Assembly: GCA_002786025.1 (NCBI GenBank)
Contig: NHNW01000015.1
Span: 124,001-188,000, forward strand
DNA: 64,000 bases
Direction of reading: 5' to 3'
Source of the DNA: Zasmidium citrigriseum
Lineage: Eukaryota; Ascomycota; Dothideomycetes; Mycosphaerellales; Mycosphaerellaceae
This document shows, in pieces, positions 33,811 through 44,060 of this stretch. The notes below the pieces were generated by a model. The model ran no database searches. It had not been told where the DNA came from and saw nothing but the letters and a program-made list of their open reading frames with translations. Each line of letters begins with the position of its first letter. Within the stretch, counting starts at the first letter, position 1. The translations under genes were made by a program, and so were the position numbers.

Positions 33811-36254
33811 GGTCGTTTGGCCAGCTCTTGATGGGCGACGCGATCGGTGCGGAGAAGAATGTTGTTTGTATGGGGTCGTTTGCGAGCGCCGACAGCGCGG
33901 CGGCGGCGGTCAGCTGAAACGCCGCGATTGTAGAACAGACGGCAGCCGCGGAGGTGGAGCGAAGGGCGGAGCGTGGAGGAGGCGCGAGATGGGGGGTTGC
34001 CTCGTGGTTGATAGATCGATGGACGGCGGCGAGGCAGGAGCGAGGCGACACAAACAGCAGGAGCGGCAGAACAGGACCCAGGCGCCGACCGAGGAGACGA
34101 AGCCGTTTTCTTAACACCAGACACATCAGCTCCACACCCAGCCATGCATGGATGTTTAGCGCCCTGCAGCCACAAAGTCTCAAGGACGCAGCCGCTCGTC
34201 ACCCAAAAAAGCTTATCCCCCAGCGGCGCCCACCACCACCACCCTGCACGCACCCCCCTCCCTGCTACTTTGCCTGCTTGTCTCCCCCCGACCTCCCTGG
34301 GTGCTCGCGTGTCACGGCCGCCAGATGCCTGCGCCGTTTATGCGCTTTTGCCGCTGCGACTTTGGCCCGCTAGCCCTGCTGCTGTCACTGCATCCCCCGC
34401 CCGCCGTCTCATCGTCATGCTGTCGGGTCTGCATCTCGCATCGTGCTGCGTGCGAGGGGCGTCTGCGTCTGGTCTGCTGTGGAAACGCACACGGTCCGCC
34501 CGTCTGCACGCATCACTAGCGGCCCACTCAAGATCGCAGCCTTTTGCCGGCCAAAACGGGCGCTAACGCTTCCAACGTCGCTTCGTGTCTGGATGTGCGG
34601 CCCAGCCTGCTGATGCGTCGAGCCGGCGCTCGCATTTGCTTTCTTGGGCCTCTCCATCCGCCAAGGTCATCGTGGTAAGCAGACGCACCTTATAGCACAG
34701 CCTGCTTCCATGCTCCCCTCCTGCTCCTGTCTTGATGACGATGACACTCACTCTCTGCGTCCAGCTTTGCCTTCCTACCCGCCCTCATCTCCCACGCATC
34801 ACGCATGACACCGCAGCCCAGCAACACGGGTCATCGCGTTCCGCTCTGTGTCAGCTTGAGCAACCCCCAGGCGTCACGAACCACTCTGGTCTTTTGGGTT
34901 GCAACACAGCACCACGGCCGCTTGCCTGCAGGACGAGATGTCGTTCGGCGAATGGGCCGACCAGGGTGTCCTGACTTCGTCACAGAAAGCCTAATCCTCC
35001 AACAATCCTCGCTCTAGCTGTCTGTTCTGCGCCGAGGTTGCACGCGCGCTGGCATAACCCTCCCGGCACAGCATCCCATCATCACGATAGCTCTCGCTCG
35101 TCATGAAACTCAATCTACTCTGCGGCTGCATGCCCAGGGTGCAACCTTGCCCAAGGCTATGTACCAGCACGAGTTCACAGAAGTGAGGCGACGCCAAATG
35201 AAGACATCTCGCCACCCTCAGGGCACAGCACAAGATTCAAACTCCTTACCGAAGGAATCGATACAGCCTCTGCATGCGTCCGACGGCTGTTATGCTCCGG
35301 GTGCACGATCTGCGACCAATCGAGTCGAATATCGCAATTCTTGAACAAAGGGGGACCAATTTGGATCAATCGGCTATTCGACGCAGAAAGATGCTGCATG
35401 TTTTACGGAGTGGACTCCAGTGCGACAAGTCACTCAGTGCAACGCGAGGATACGTACAGCCCCTCCTTTGGTCGAGACGTATGCAGTTCAGCCTGCATCG
35501 GCGAGCATCCACGGGTATAAATGCAATGTGACTGACTTACCTTGCTGTTTGCTAATGCTCGGCGCCCGCGGTCCACTGTCAAGCTGATACGAGCATACGG
35601 CGTGGAATGCGCAGAAACTTGATAGGTGGGTCAAAGTAAGAGAAAAGGAGTGTCGGACTCGCTGAGGAGCAATTGGCTTTCACCTTACTCAATAGACTTC
35701 CGGGAACAGTGGAGTCCCATCCAAAACCCGCTGCAGCGGGAAACGTGGGAATGGCGCATAAATGGCCCAGCTTCCCGACGCTTCGACGCGATAGGCTGGC
35801 GCATGTGCGACATCTTGATATTTGAGTTTCTACCTCCTAGAAGGGATGACCTTCAGAACTTGCAGGATCGCTTCGAAGGGTGTTCTCCGCCCGTCGAAAG
35901 TGTGATTATATGAGTCGCGGCAGTCACCGGATATACTCTATTATGCTTCACCTCGCCACCAACGCTGGGTTTCCAGCGAGCTTTTGCGAAGGGGCGCTTG
36001 ACGTGTTTCCCTGCATTTGTGCTTGCAGCTGGTGTGCTTTGGAGCAAGCTACACGCTGTACCTCCAGCGTGCGTGGATCTATATTAGACCGCTGCTGTGG
36101 CCGGCCAAAGGCGCTGCCTGTGTCTCAGCGTGAAGTCAACCATGATATCCGAGCATCGATCAAGCGATGTCCGAGCGTGGTGCTTGGTCTTCTCCATACA
36201 GGTGTTTGGCAAGGTCCAGGCCAGAGAGTAAGTGCTCCATGTCCTGAAGGCGAC
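33811..36254. other. Long gene-free region upstream of rcoA
   Basis: About 2.4 kb. The proximal 900 bp are rich in CT and CAC/GCC tracts, giving many spurious open frames of biased composition (Pro, Ala, Arg, Ser). No frame shows a family. Best read as the extended promoter and long leader of rcoA, plus the 3' flank of the next gene. A TATAAAT at about 35515 (plus) has no gene after it. Confidence 0.45.
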
Positions 36255-36933
36255 TCAAGGAATACCAGGCTGTAGGCGATCCACAGGCTCATACAGCCAC
36301 CTCTCGTTCTCGAGCTTCTGGATCACCTCAGCCTTGAGGCAATACATCATATCCGGTCGATCGCTTTCGTAGTCTGCTGGCGGTCAATACCACACGTTGT
36401 ACATGCGATGTAGTGAACATACTCTCATCAACCCTCCTCGTCGTCATCCCCGCCCCCGAGGTAAAATACTTCCTCGCCAAAACCTCATAATACGCATTCA
36501 ACTCCTCCACCCTCGCCTCATCGTCCTCCTCCTGTGTGAGCACAGATTTCGTCTTCGACCCCGTCTCCGCCCCGCCTAGCAGGTAATTCCCTTGCGCATC
36601 TCGCTTCACGATATCCTGCTCTTCGATCGCCTGTTGCTTCTTATGCCGCGCCGCGGGTGATCCCCGTCCACGCACCTGTCGTCGCCGGCGGTCTTGCTCT
36701 GAGGAGGAGTCGGCGAGGACTTCATCTTCGACGGCGCGCGTGCGGGATGTTGGACGGCGGGAGAGGGTTGGCGCGAAGAGGGTGTCGGGGCGTGTTTGGC
36801 GCGTGCGAGAGGCTGTGGTTGTTGAGGCGGAGCTTGCGGTGGAGCGGAGGGAAGATTGGGAGGGTTGGGTGCGGAGGCCTGAGGTAGATGTTGAGGTTGT
36901 GAAGGGGTCGTGAGGTGGTCTGCTTGGCGGCAT
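36255..36933 (-). CDS. Small unrecognised protein with conserved-looking C-terminus
   Basis: Exons 36933-36423 and 36373-36255 join in phase across a 49 bp GTATGT...GCAG intron, giving 209 residues. The first 95 residues are Ser/Thr/Arg/Pro-rich and probably disordered (SQSSLRSTASSAST, TSRTRAVEDEVL). The rest is well ordered in composition: VKRDAQGNYLLGGAE, VEELNAYYEVLARKYF, then across the splice VDENYESDRPDMMYCLKAEV and IQKLENERWLYEPVDR. The helical Trp-containing C-terminus recovered by splicing supports the model, since the unspliced frame ends in unrelated sequence. I do not recognise a family; a nuclear role is possible from the basic N-terminal half but unproven. Confidence 0.75.
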
Positions 36934-37250
36934 GTTTGGTGGTGATATTGGAGAGATATCTTGGAGTTGATGAACTGGAGAGATGCTTGGATAAACAAAG
37001 TGGCTTGTTGGTGTTTACTCGAGATTCAAGGACGAAGCTTGAGGCGAATTCGTGGCTGCCATCTCGTGACAACAGACCGCTATACTGCCACTGAACAACA
37101 GAATGCAATGCAAATAATGACTCGGGTCGAATTTCGAAAGATACTCATCACAGGCCCAATGTATCTAGATTCACTAGCGGATAATAATCCGCGCCGGCCA
37201 ATGTCTAATTTAACCTTCGCCATGGATCTGCGACTTCACCCGCCATCTCG
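36934..37250. promoter_or_regulatory. Divergent promoter of small protein and Zn2Cys6 regulator
   Basis: 317 bp between divergent ATGs; no motif assigned. Confidence 0.35.
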
Positions 37251-38880
37251 ATGTCAACGGGCAGGAACAACGTCAAGCGCTCCAACATCACCGCATGCCG
37301 CCGATGCAAGACTCGGAAGCAAAGATGCGACCAAGATGTTCCAGCGTGTGGCAATTGCAAAAGAGCAGGAGTGGAGTGTGTGGGTGTTGGAGCAGATGGA
37401 TTTCCTGAGCCGAGAAGGTACGAACCGCTGGTTCTTCATGTGTATGCCTAGACTGATCCAAGTTGGCAGCTACATCAAGAGTCTTGAGGACTATGTTGCC
37501 CAGCTGGAGGGTCAGCTTGCCACTTCGCCATCGAGGAGCAATGGCACCAATTCCCGTGGACTCGATTTGGGCGGTCGAATGGCTACTTTGGCAATCCCGA
37601 GGTCCATCACCCAAGACCACGAGATTTGCTCGACCATCTCAACCCGAGTGACCATCCCAGAGCACTCTGTGTTGATGGAACTCAGCAAGAAGTACTTCGA
37701 ACATTCAAATTTCTTCTCCCCTATATTGGACGAGACCGAGATGTCAGACCTCTCAAGTATGGCAAGAACAGAGGAAGATATCTCTCAGGCTTGCCTGCGA
37801 AGCCAATTTGTGATCTATATGATGCTCTCAACTACAATGGAGCTGATGCAGAGATCAAGGAGCAATCTGCACCTGCCATCTCCGGAGCCCTACCGAGCTG
37901 CTGCGTTCGGTCTCTTACAGAACAACATAGCCTCCATTTTCACCAATGATATCCATCATATCGAGTGCCTCCTGCTCACCATCCAGTCTTTGGCATTTGC
38001 CTCGGATCTGGAGAATTCATGGCATTTCATCGGACTGGCGACGAGGCTTGCTATCAGTCTGAACTTGCACGTCGAAGCAAGCTACTCCTTGCTGGAAAAG
38101 GAGTCCAGCAAAGCACGAAAGTTGTTCTGGACCCTGTACTGTCTGGAACGCAACCTTTGTGTGGTTTTAGGTCGCCCTTTCAGTTTTCCGGACATGGCGA
38201 TCTCTACAAGGCCACCTACACTGTCTGTACACTCGGGCATCAGCATATTCGCCGAGAGACAGATTGCCTATCGCCGACTTGAATCCGAGATCTACAACAC
38301 GACTCAGGAAGCCATGCCCTCGTATGGCTATCTGGTTGACAACAGTCAATGGAGAGCAGACATGCGAAGAAGACTGCACCAGTGGCGGGAGAGTGTTCCG
38401 GACTCTTTAGTCGACTCCAAACTTGCGCCAAAGAGCATCTGGGGTGGCGCGGTGTCGAATGCTCTCATGCGCGTCTACTATCCTTCGAATCATATGCCAG
38501 GCTTGTCTCGCGATGAATGCGAGGAACTCAGGCGCGCCGCGACTGACACAATCCAATCATACCGACAATCCTTTCGGGACAAAGAGTTGCGATTCTACTG
38601 GAGGACACTGCACTTTCTCTACCTAGCCGGCGAAGCACTTGTAAGCTGTGCGAAGTACCTCCACGCTCAAATGCTATTGGATATCGAAACCTTTGGGACC
38701 ATCAAGGAGTCTCTGGACTCGGCCGCAAACGTTCTTTGGGGCATGGTCGAACACTACCCTAAGAGCGACGAATATCGCGATCGATTCGACGATCTTGTCT
38801 CGCAATTAACAAATCTCAAGCCGGCCAGCTCCACGAGCATGTACAATTTGCTGGAGTCGCCCGAGTTCTTCCATGTCTGA
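37251..38880 (+). CDS. Zn2Cys6 transcription factor with fungal-specific middle domain
   Basis: Exons 37251-37417 and 37470-38880 join in phase (GTACGA...GGCAG) to 525 residues. The zinc cluster lies at about residues 16-43: six cysteines in Cys-x2-Cys-x6-Cys-x6-Cys-x2-Cys-x6-Cys spacing (CRRCKTRKQRC ... CGNCKRAGVEC). A linker and short coiled coil (YIKSLEDYVAQLEGQL) follow, then the fungal_trans domain (SWHFIGLATRLAISLNLH, KLFWTLYCLERNLCVVLGRP). The frame stays open for 290 bp upstream of the ATG and through the intron, so an unspliced reading would lose the zinc cluster. It is convergent with the sulfatase gene, 44 bp away, and may regulate the sulfatase-transporter pair. Confidence 0.92.
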
Positions 38881-38924
38881 CATCCCTCTTAGCGCACAGC
38901 GCCTTCAGTGCTTTTCTCAAACCC

Positions 38925-40265
38925 CTACAAATTTTTCAGTGGATCTGGTGGTGCAGGATCGCTCTTTAGACTCCGCTGAAACTCTGCCCGCAACTTCATC
39001 ATCGGTTGCATAACCCAAGTATTGTACGGCAGTACATCCTCCTCTTCCTTCGGATCGCGAATGACGTTGAACAGATACGGCGACTCCAGCTTGCCGGATG
39101 ACTGGTTGACTTTGGGCTCATAAACGAAGTGCAGCTTCCAGTCTTTCCACTTGATCGCTCGCAGCTCGTCCTTGATGTAGAAGAGGAAGCCAGTGCGGGT
39201 CGATCTGGTGTTCAATGGATCTCGGAAGAACGCAGTCTGGTCTATGCCATCGATTGGACGATCAGCTGGTGCTTTGCCTCCGACGACAGAGAGAAGAGTC
39301 GTGAAAATGTCAGTGACATGCACGATCTCGTTCGAAGTGGTCCCCGTGGGTACCTTGCCCGGCCAACGGATGATGAAAGGGACTCGTAGACTCCCTTCCA
39401 TTGCGGTGTGGTATGTTCCCGTCCAGGGACCAGCAGTGCCTCGATATGGCGGTCGGAACTCAGGGCCATTGTCCGACGCAAATATAACGAGAGTGTTATC
39501 ACGGACACCAAGCGAGTCGATGTGATCCAGGATCTCCCCAACTCGATAGTCCATCTCAGCCATCGAGTCAGCAAACTCGCCCTGTTTGGTCTTGCCTGCA
39601 AAGTCTTGGTGCGGCAGTGTTGGAAAGTGCAGATGCACGAGCGGATGATACAGAAAGAAAGGATCCTTCTTTCCAACCTTCCTCGAGAGCCAGTCTTTGG
39701 ACCTCTCGACCAACATCTCATCGATGAGCCGACGCTTCTCCAAATCGTAAACGCAGACATTCTCCGACGCCTGAACCGCAACACCCTTCATAATATACGG
39801 CATCTCCGCCACCTCTGCATCGTAGCCCAGTGTCGAAGTAAACTGGCTCTCATCCGTCGTCCTCGGAATCCCGAACCACTCATCGAACCCTCGATCAGAC
39901 GGATATCGACCAGGAATGTCGCCAAGATGCCACTTGCCATGATGCGCGGTTGCGTAGCCGTGCTCTTTAAGACACTCGGCCAATGTCTTCTCCCATGGCG
40001 TCAGACCTTGAGGGAATCCTGCGGGTACGGACTGTCGACAACCGGTCCGAATAGGATGTCGTCCGGTCATCAACGCGGACCTTGTGGGTACGCAATCGGA
40101 CTCTACGTTGAAGTTGTGGAGCAAGAGGCCTTCCTGCGCGAAACTGTCAATGCGAGGAGTTGCTGCACCGCGTAGAATTCCACCGCCATAGCAACCGAGT
40201 TCGCCATAGCCCAGGTTGTCGGCCAAGATGAGGACTATGTTGGGCTGTTTGGGATCGGTCGACAT
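38925..40265 (-). CDS. Type I sulfatase (arylsulfatase family), cytosolic
   Basis: Single exon of 446 residues. Sulfatases hydrolyse sulfate esters using a Ca2+-bound formylglycine made from Cys. Visible: NIVLILADNLGYGELGCYGG (metal-binding Asp), the formylglycine motif CVPTRSALMTG with consensus Cys-x-Pro-x-Arg-x4-Thr-Gly, YATAHHGKWHLG (Lys and His), FPTLPHQDF and the late metal site IFASDNGPEF. No signal peptide is present (starts MSTDPKQPNIVLIL), so it likely acts on imported substrates. It shares a 395 bp divergent promoter with an organic-anion transporter, supporting uptake followed by desulfation. Substrate (aryl, alkyl or choline sulfate) cannot be told from sequence alone. Confidence 0.92.
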   Translation of the reverse strand: MSTDPKQPNIVLILADNLGYGELGCYGGGILRGAATPRIDSFAQEGLLLHNFNVESDCVPTRSALMTGRHPIRTGCRQSVPAGFPQGLTPWEKTLAECLKEHGYATAHHGKWHLGDIPGRYPSDRGFDEWFGIPRTTDESQFTSTLGYDAEVAEMPYIMKGVAVQASENVCVYDLEKRRLIDEMLVERSKDWLSRKVGKKDPFFLYHPLVHLHFPTLPHQDFAGKTKQGEFADSMAEMDYRVGEILDHIDSLGVRDNTLVIFASDNGPEFRPPYRGTAGPWTGTYHTAMEGSLRVPFIIRWPGKVPTGTTSNEIVHVTDIFTTLLSVVGGKAPADRPIDGIDQTAFFRDPLNTRSTRTGFLFYIKDELRAIKWKDWKLHFVYEPKVNQSSGKLESPYLFNVIRDPKEEEDVLPYNTWVMQPMMKLRAEFQRSLKSDPAPPDPLKNL

Positions 40266-40660
40266 CTTTGTGCTGCTGTCGATGGTAAGTGAGATGGTCT
40301 TTCAATAAGACGGAGGGATGTGGGTGATGCGCGATCCTTACATGCAAGCTCCCCGCGATGCTGACTTGTGTACTCTAGCAGGGCAGAAAGTTCCAAGAAT
40401 CACAAGCTCTTTAAAAATGGCGATACCAGGTCGGATATACAAAGTGCAAACATGGACACTCGAGCTAAATGGTCATCGGAGGCGCTCCGTCGGTCAACGC
40501 CTACGACTTTCGTATCTGCCGCCGAAGCCCTTGTTATGCCGGTCGGGAAACATTCGATAGGCACTGGGCGCTTTCATTGACATAAGAGAGTGACTGAACA
40601 CATATAGCCAAAGATGTCAATTGACCATTACAATTCGCCCGGTCTATTCTACGATCCAAG
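40266..40660. promoter_or_regulatory. Shared divergent promoter of sulfatase and transporter
   Basis: 395 bp between ATGs at 40265 (minus) and 40661 (plus). The stretch includes CGGAGGCGCTCCGTCGG (40478-40494), which contains inverted CGGAG and CTCCG, the kind of inverted CGG half-sites bound by Zn2Cys6 dimers. This is suggestive only. Confidence 0.45.
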
Positions 40661-42203
40661 ATGGCCAGGAGCATGGAGATTGAGACCAAGAGCGAACAGA
40701 CCAGAAGCCACGAAGACGACAAAATCCCAGCATGCGGCTCCCTCGAAATCAGGGTCGTGGAGCCAGTCACTGCTCCGTTTCGCAGAGTTCTGAGATGGAA
40801 GTGAGTGACATTGTATATCGCTCGTAGGTTGTTCAGGCTGACGGAAATACACAAGGCTTGATCTCTACCTTATGCCCCTGCTGGTCCTTGGATTCTTCGT
40901 CCTCCAACTCGATCGCAGCAACATCTCCAATGCCATGACAGATACCCTCATCGAAGACTTGAACATCACCTCTGACGATGCCAACCTCGGCCAGCAACTC
41001 ATGTCCATTGGCATCATCGTCGCTGAGATTCCTTCGAATCTGATGCTGCAAAAAGTTGGGGCTTCAATCTGGCTGACGGGACAAGTTGGGGCATTTGGTC
41101 TAGTCAGTCTCTTTCAGGCTTTTTGCACCAACCGATCACAGTTCTTCGCCACGAGGTTTCTCTTGGGACTGACCGAGGGTGGCTACATCCCCGGGGCGCA
41201 GTACATGTTGGCCTTGTTCTACGACCGACATGAACTTGCTCTTCGAACTGGGATCTTTTACTTTGGGAACTACTTCGCGACTGCCACTGGCTCCCTCATA
41301 GCCGCTGGTATACTTGACCCTGGACGGGTTGCGGGTCTTGCTGGATGGCAGCGACTTTTCATCATTGAGGGCTCGCTGACGCTTGGAGTCTTCTTGCTCT
41401 TTGTCCTGCTCTTACCTCGAAGCCCTGACCACACGAGACCCATTCACCGTCTATTCGACTTCTTCAACGGCGATGAGAGGGCGGCATTGACTCGGCATGT
41501 CGTCTCTGACGACCACACCAAAGCTGAAACAAAAGCCAACATCACCTTCCCTTCGGTCCTCAAGGCCCTCGCGGACTACAAACTCTGGATGCACTTAATC
41601 CTCAACATTGTCGCCCTCGCCCCGAAAGGCGGCTTACAGCTATATACCCCCACGGTCATCAAGAGTCTCGGCTTCACGAAGACAAAAGCGAATCTTCTGA
41701 CCGCGGTCCCAAACTTCGGCGTCGTCATCATGGCATTCGCCATCTCCTGGGCCTCAGATGCTTCCCGTCTCCGAGGACCCTGGTGTATCGTCGCCTACGC
41801 CTACTCTCTAGCCTTCGCAGCGGCCCTCTACGCGCTCCCACTTTCCGCCAACAAATGGACACGCTATGCCATCTTCGCTCTCCTTGGCTGTGGGAACGCC
41901 CTCGCCCAGGGGCTGAACGATGCGTGGATGAGCATCAATGCCGATAGTGCTCAGAAGAGGAGTCTTGGGCTGGCGTTGGTAGTTATTGGGAGTAATCTTG
42001 GAGGTCTTGCGGGCGCGCAGTTGTTTCAGGAGAGTGATGCTCCGAGGTATGAGAGGGCCTTTTTGGCCATCAATCTGCTCTATGCAGGGAGTATTGTGAT
42101 TGCGTTGGTGATTATGGGGGTTTATTGGCGGTTGAACAAGAAGGCGGCGAGAGTTATGAACAGCGACACAAGCAATATGAGAAGGGCCAAGTATGAGTTG
42201 TGA
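40661..42203 (+). CDS. MFS transporter, Dal5/allantoate permease-like
   Basis: Exons 40661-40800 and 40856-42203 join in phase (GTGAGT...ACAAG) to 495 residues. The N-terminal cytosolic tail ends in RRVLRWKLDLYLMPLLVLGF, the hallmark start of the anion:cation symporter (ACS) family, with LDRSNISNA in the first membrane segment. Twelve hydrophobic segments are visible. FATRFLLGLTEGGYIPGAQY and WQRLFIIEGSLT are family motifs. Members import allantoate, nicotinate, pantothenate, sulfonates or similar anions. Next to a cytosolic sulfatase, uptake of an organic sulfate ester is a reasonable inference. The first exon is required for a complete transporter, since an internal ATG at 40872 would cut the first segment. 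Confidence 0.92.
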
Positions 42204-44060
42204 GGAACATTGGTATCCAAGGAGGTAGTGAACTTGAGAATGGTCTGCTCGGGCCGAGATCGGCCGAAGCCGGCATCTCAATTGAAGAAACATCAATCTC
42301 GTCAGATTGGCATCATTTCTTCTCGCAATTCATTCACTCACATCACACTAACCACCCACTTGGAGAATGCATACCCACCCTAGCGGGCCGGTCTCCCTGG
42401 ACGGTCTCGCGTCCTTATCTTCACCTCACCTCCCGAAGCCTCACGGGTTATGAAACACGACCAGGAGGTTGCCAATGGAGTAGCTCGCCTGGATTCCTTC
42501 GGAATGCTCTACCCACGCTGCCGCCCAGCACTGGTCGTGGCCATGGAGTTTTGTCCGGCGATGGGATCCCCGACGCATCTCGCCTGCCAGGCCGTGGGAT
42601 GTCTGTGGTGGTGATGGTGTGCGACCGAACTTCACCGACGCCTCACTCTCACTGGAGGGCGCCCCACCACAGATCGCGCGGATGAGGCTGGGCAGCGCTG
42701 AAGGGCGAATCTGTTATCATTTATATCTCTTGATGATGTTCCCGGAGAAGGTGTCCGTCAGCCAGGTTGCGGGCATCGCGCCTCGATGTAAATTGCTGTC
42801 GTGGGCATCGGGCCTATACGTCGCGAGATGCACCCATCTCTCTGCACCACCGAGGCTGCATGTCTTTCCGGTTCCTGTACGCTAAGCGCGAGCTCTCAGC
42901 GCCACCAGCGTGGCAGGCTTCGAGCAGCTTGCACGGGGAATCGCTTACTGCATGTGTGTGGCAGCAACTGGAACCACGCTCATGTGCCAGCGTCCGTTGC
43001 CTCAAACGCCAGCGCATGCGAGGTTTGGGGAGGCGAAGTTACGCGATGGGAAGGTGATTGGCCCGGCGAGCTGAAAATTGAAGGCTTTCGCTGCTCGAAC
43101 GAGCATTGCCAGCAATGAACCCCCACCTGCTGTCCTCGTCAGAAACCGTTCCAAAGATCTGGCGATCTCCAGGTCCAAGTGGTGTGCAGAGGTGATCATC
43201 TGAGACGAAGGCAGGCACGCACTCAAGCTTCGCCTTGCCCCGGACTCTATTCCTCTGTATATACGGCTCAAAACCTGGGGAAGAACTCGCGAATACGTCG
43301 ATGGTGCCGAGTCTGTTAAAGGTAACGACCAATGGGAGGGCGCCAGTTTACTCAAATTGCCAAAGCAGTGCGCGATCGATTCAAGGGAGCTGTTCAAGGC
43401 GCTCAGCCTCTTGGGCATGGCTTCGGTTCATGTCCAAAACGGATGCTTGTAGGCGGCGTCTGCAGCAGAGCGCAGCGTGAGGGAGAGCTCGGGCGTTCGC
43501 GGTGGCTGGCCGCTACCACGGTTCGGGGCTAGGGCAACGCATGGCATCACACCGAACGGATGGGATGGCAGAGGATGTGCACCTCACATCACTCCGCTTG
43601 CAGCGCGCGCTGCTTGAGCCGCGTCTGATCCCGCATGTGAATCTCGATCTCACCAAGCTGCCCGCTGCAAACTGACTTCCTCCGCTTCACACCTCCCGCC
43701 GTCTGTTTACTAGCTTACCCTCCCGGTGCTGGACGCCTGCATGATGGGGCTCTTGTGGGATAGACCCGTCCCCACTGGCTTTTCGTCATCCTGGCAGAGC
43801 GTAGCGGACAAGCACTCGTGCATGTATATCAACTTGGTAGCCGGGAGGTCGCTCAGATGCTTGGTACGTACATCTGGGTCAGGAGTGAGCTCCTGTCCAT
43901 ATAGCCTTGCCCATTCCTCGCGCGACCATCTTGCGAGCCTGCATTCGATTTCACTATCCTCTTACCTAGGAGCTCTCTGATTGCCTACCACATACTGCGA
44001 ATCGGTTCCCGACCAAAGGCTCACAACAGCCTCAACGCAGAATCGATCTGTAACGCAGCC
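42204..44060. other. Long upstream region of the C2H2 factor gene
   Basis: 1.86 kb without a supported gene. The last several hundred bases contain pyrimidine-rich tracts and short ATG frames that could be upstream ORFs in a long leader. Other open frames show no family. Confidence 0.4.

Noticed and set aside
34144..34566. 140-codon plus-strand frame upstream of rcoA
   Set aside because: Composition (Ala, Pro, Arg, Ser, His) follows the CT/CAC-rich DNA; several overlapping frames are equally open.
36961..37469. Unspliced extension of the Zn2Cys6 factor from 36961
   Set aside because: It reads the zinc-cluster exon in the wrong frame; the spliced model restores all six cysteines.
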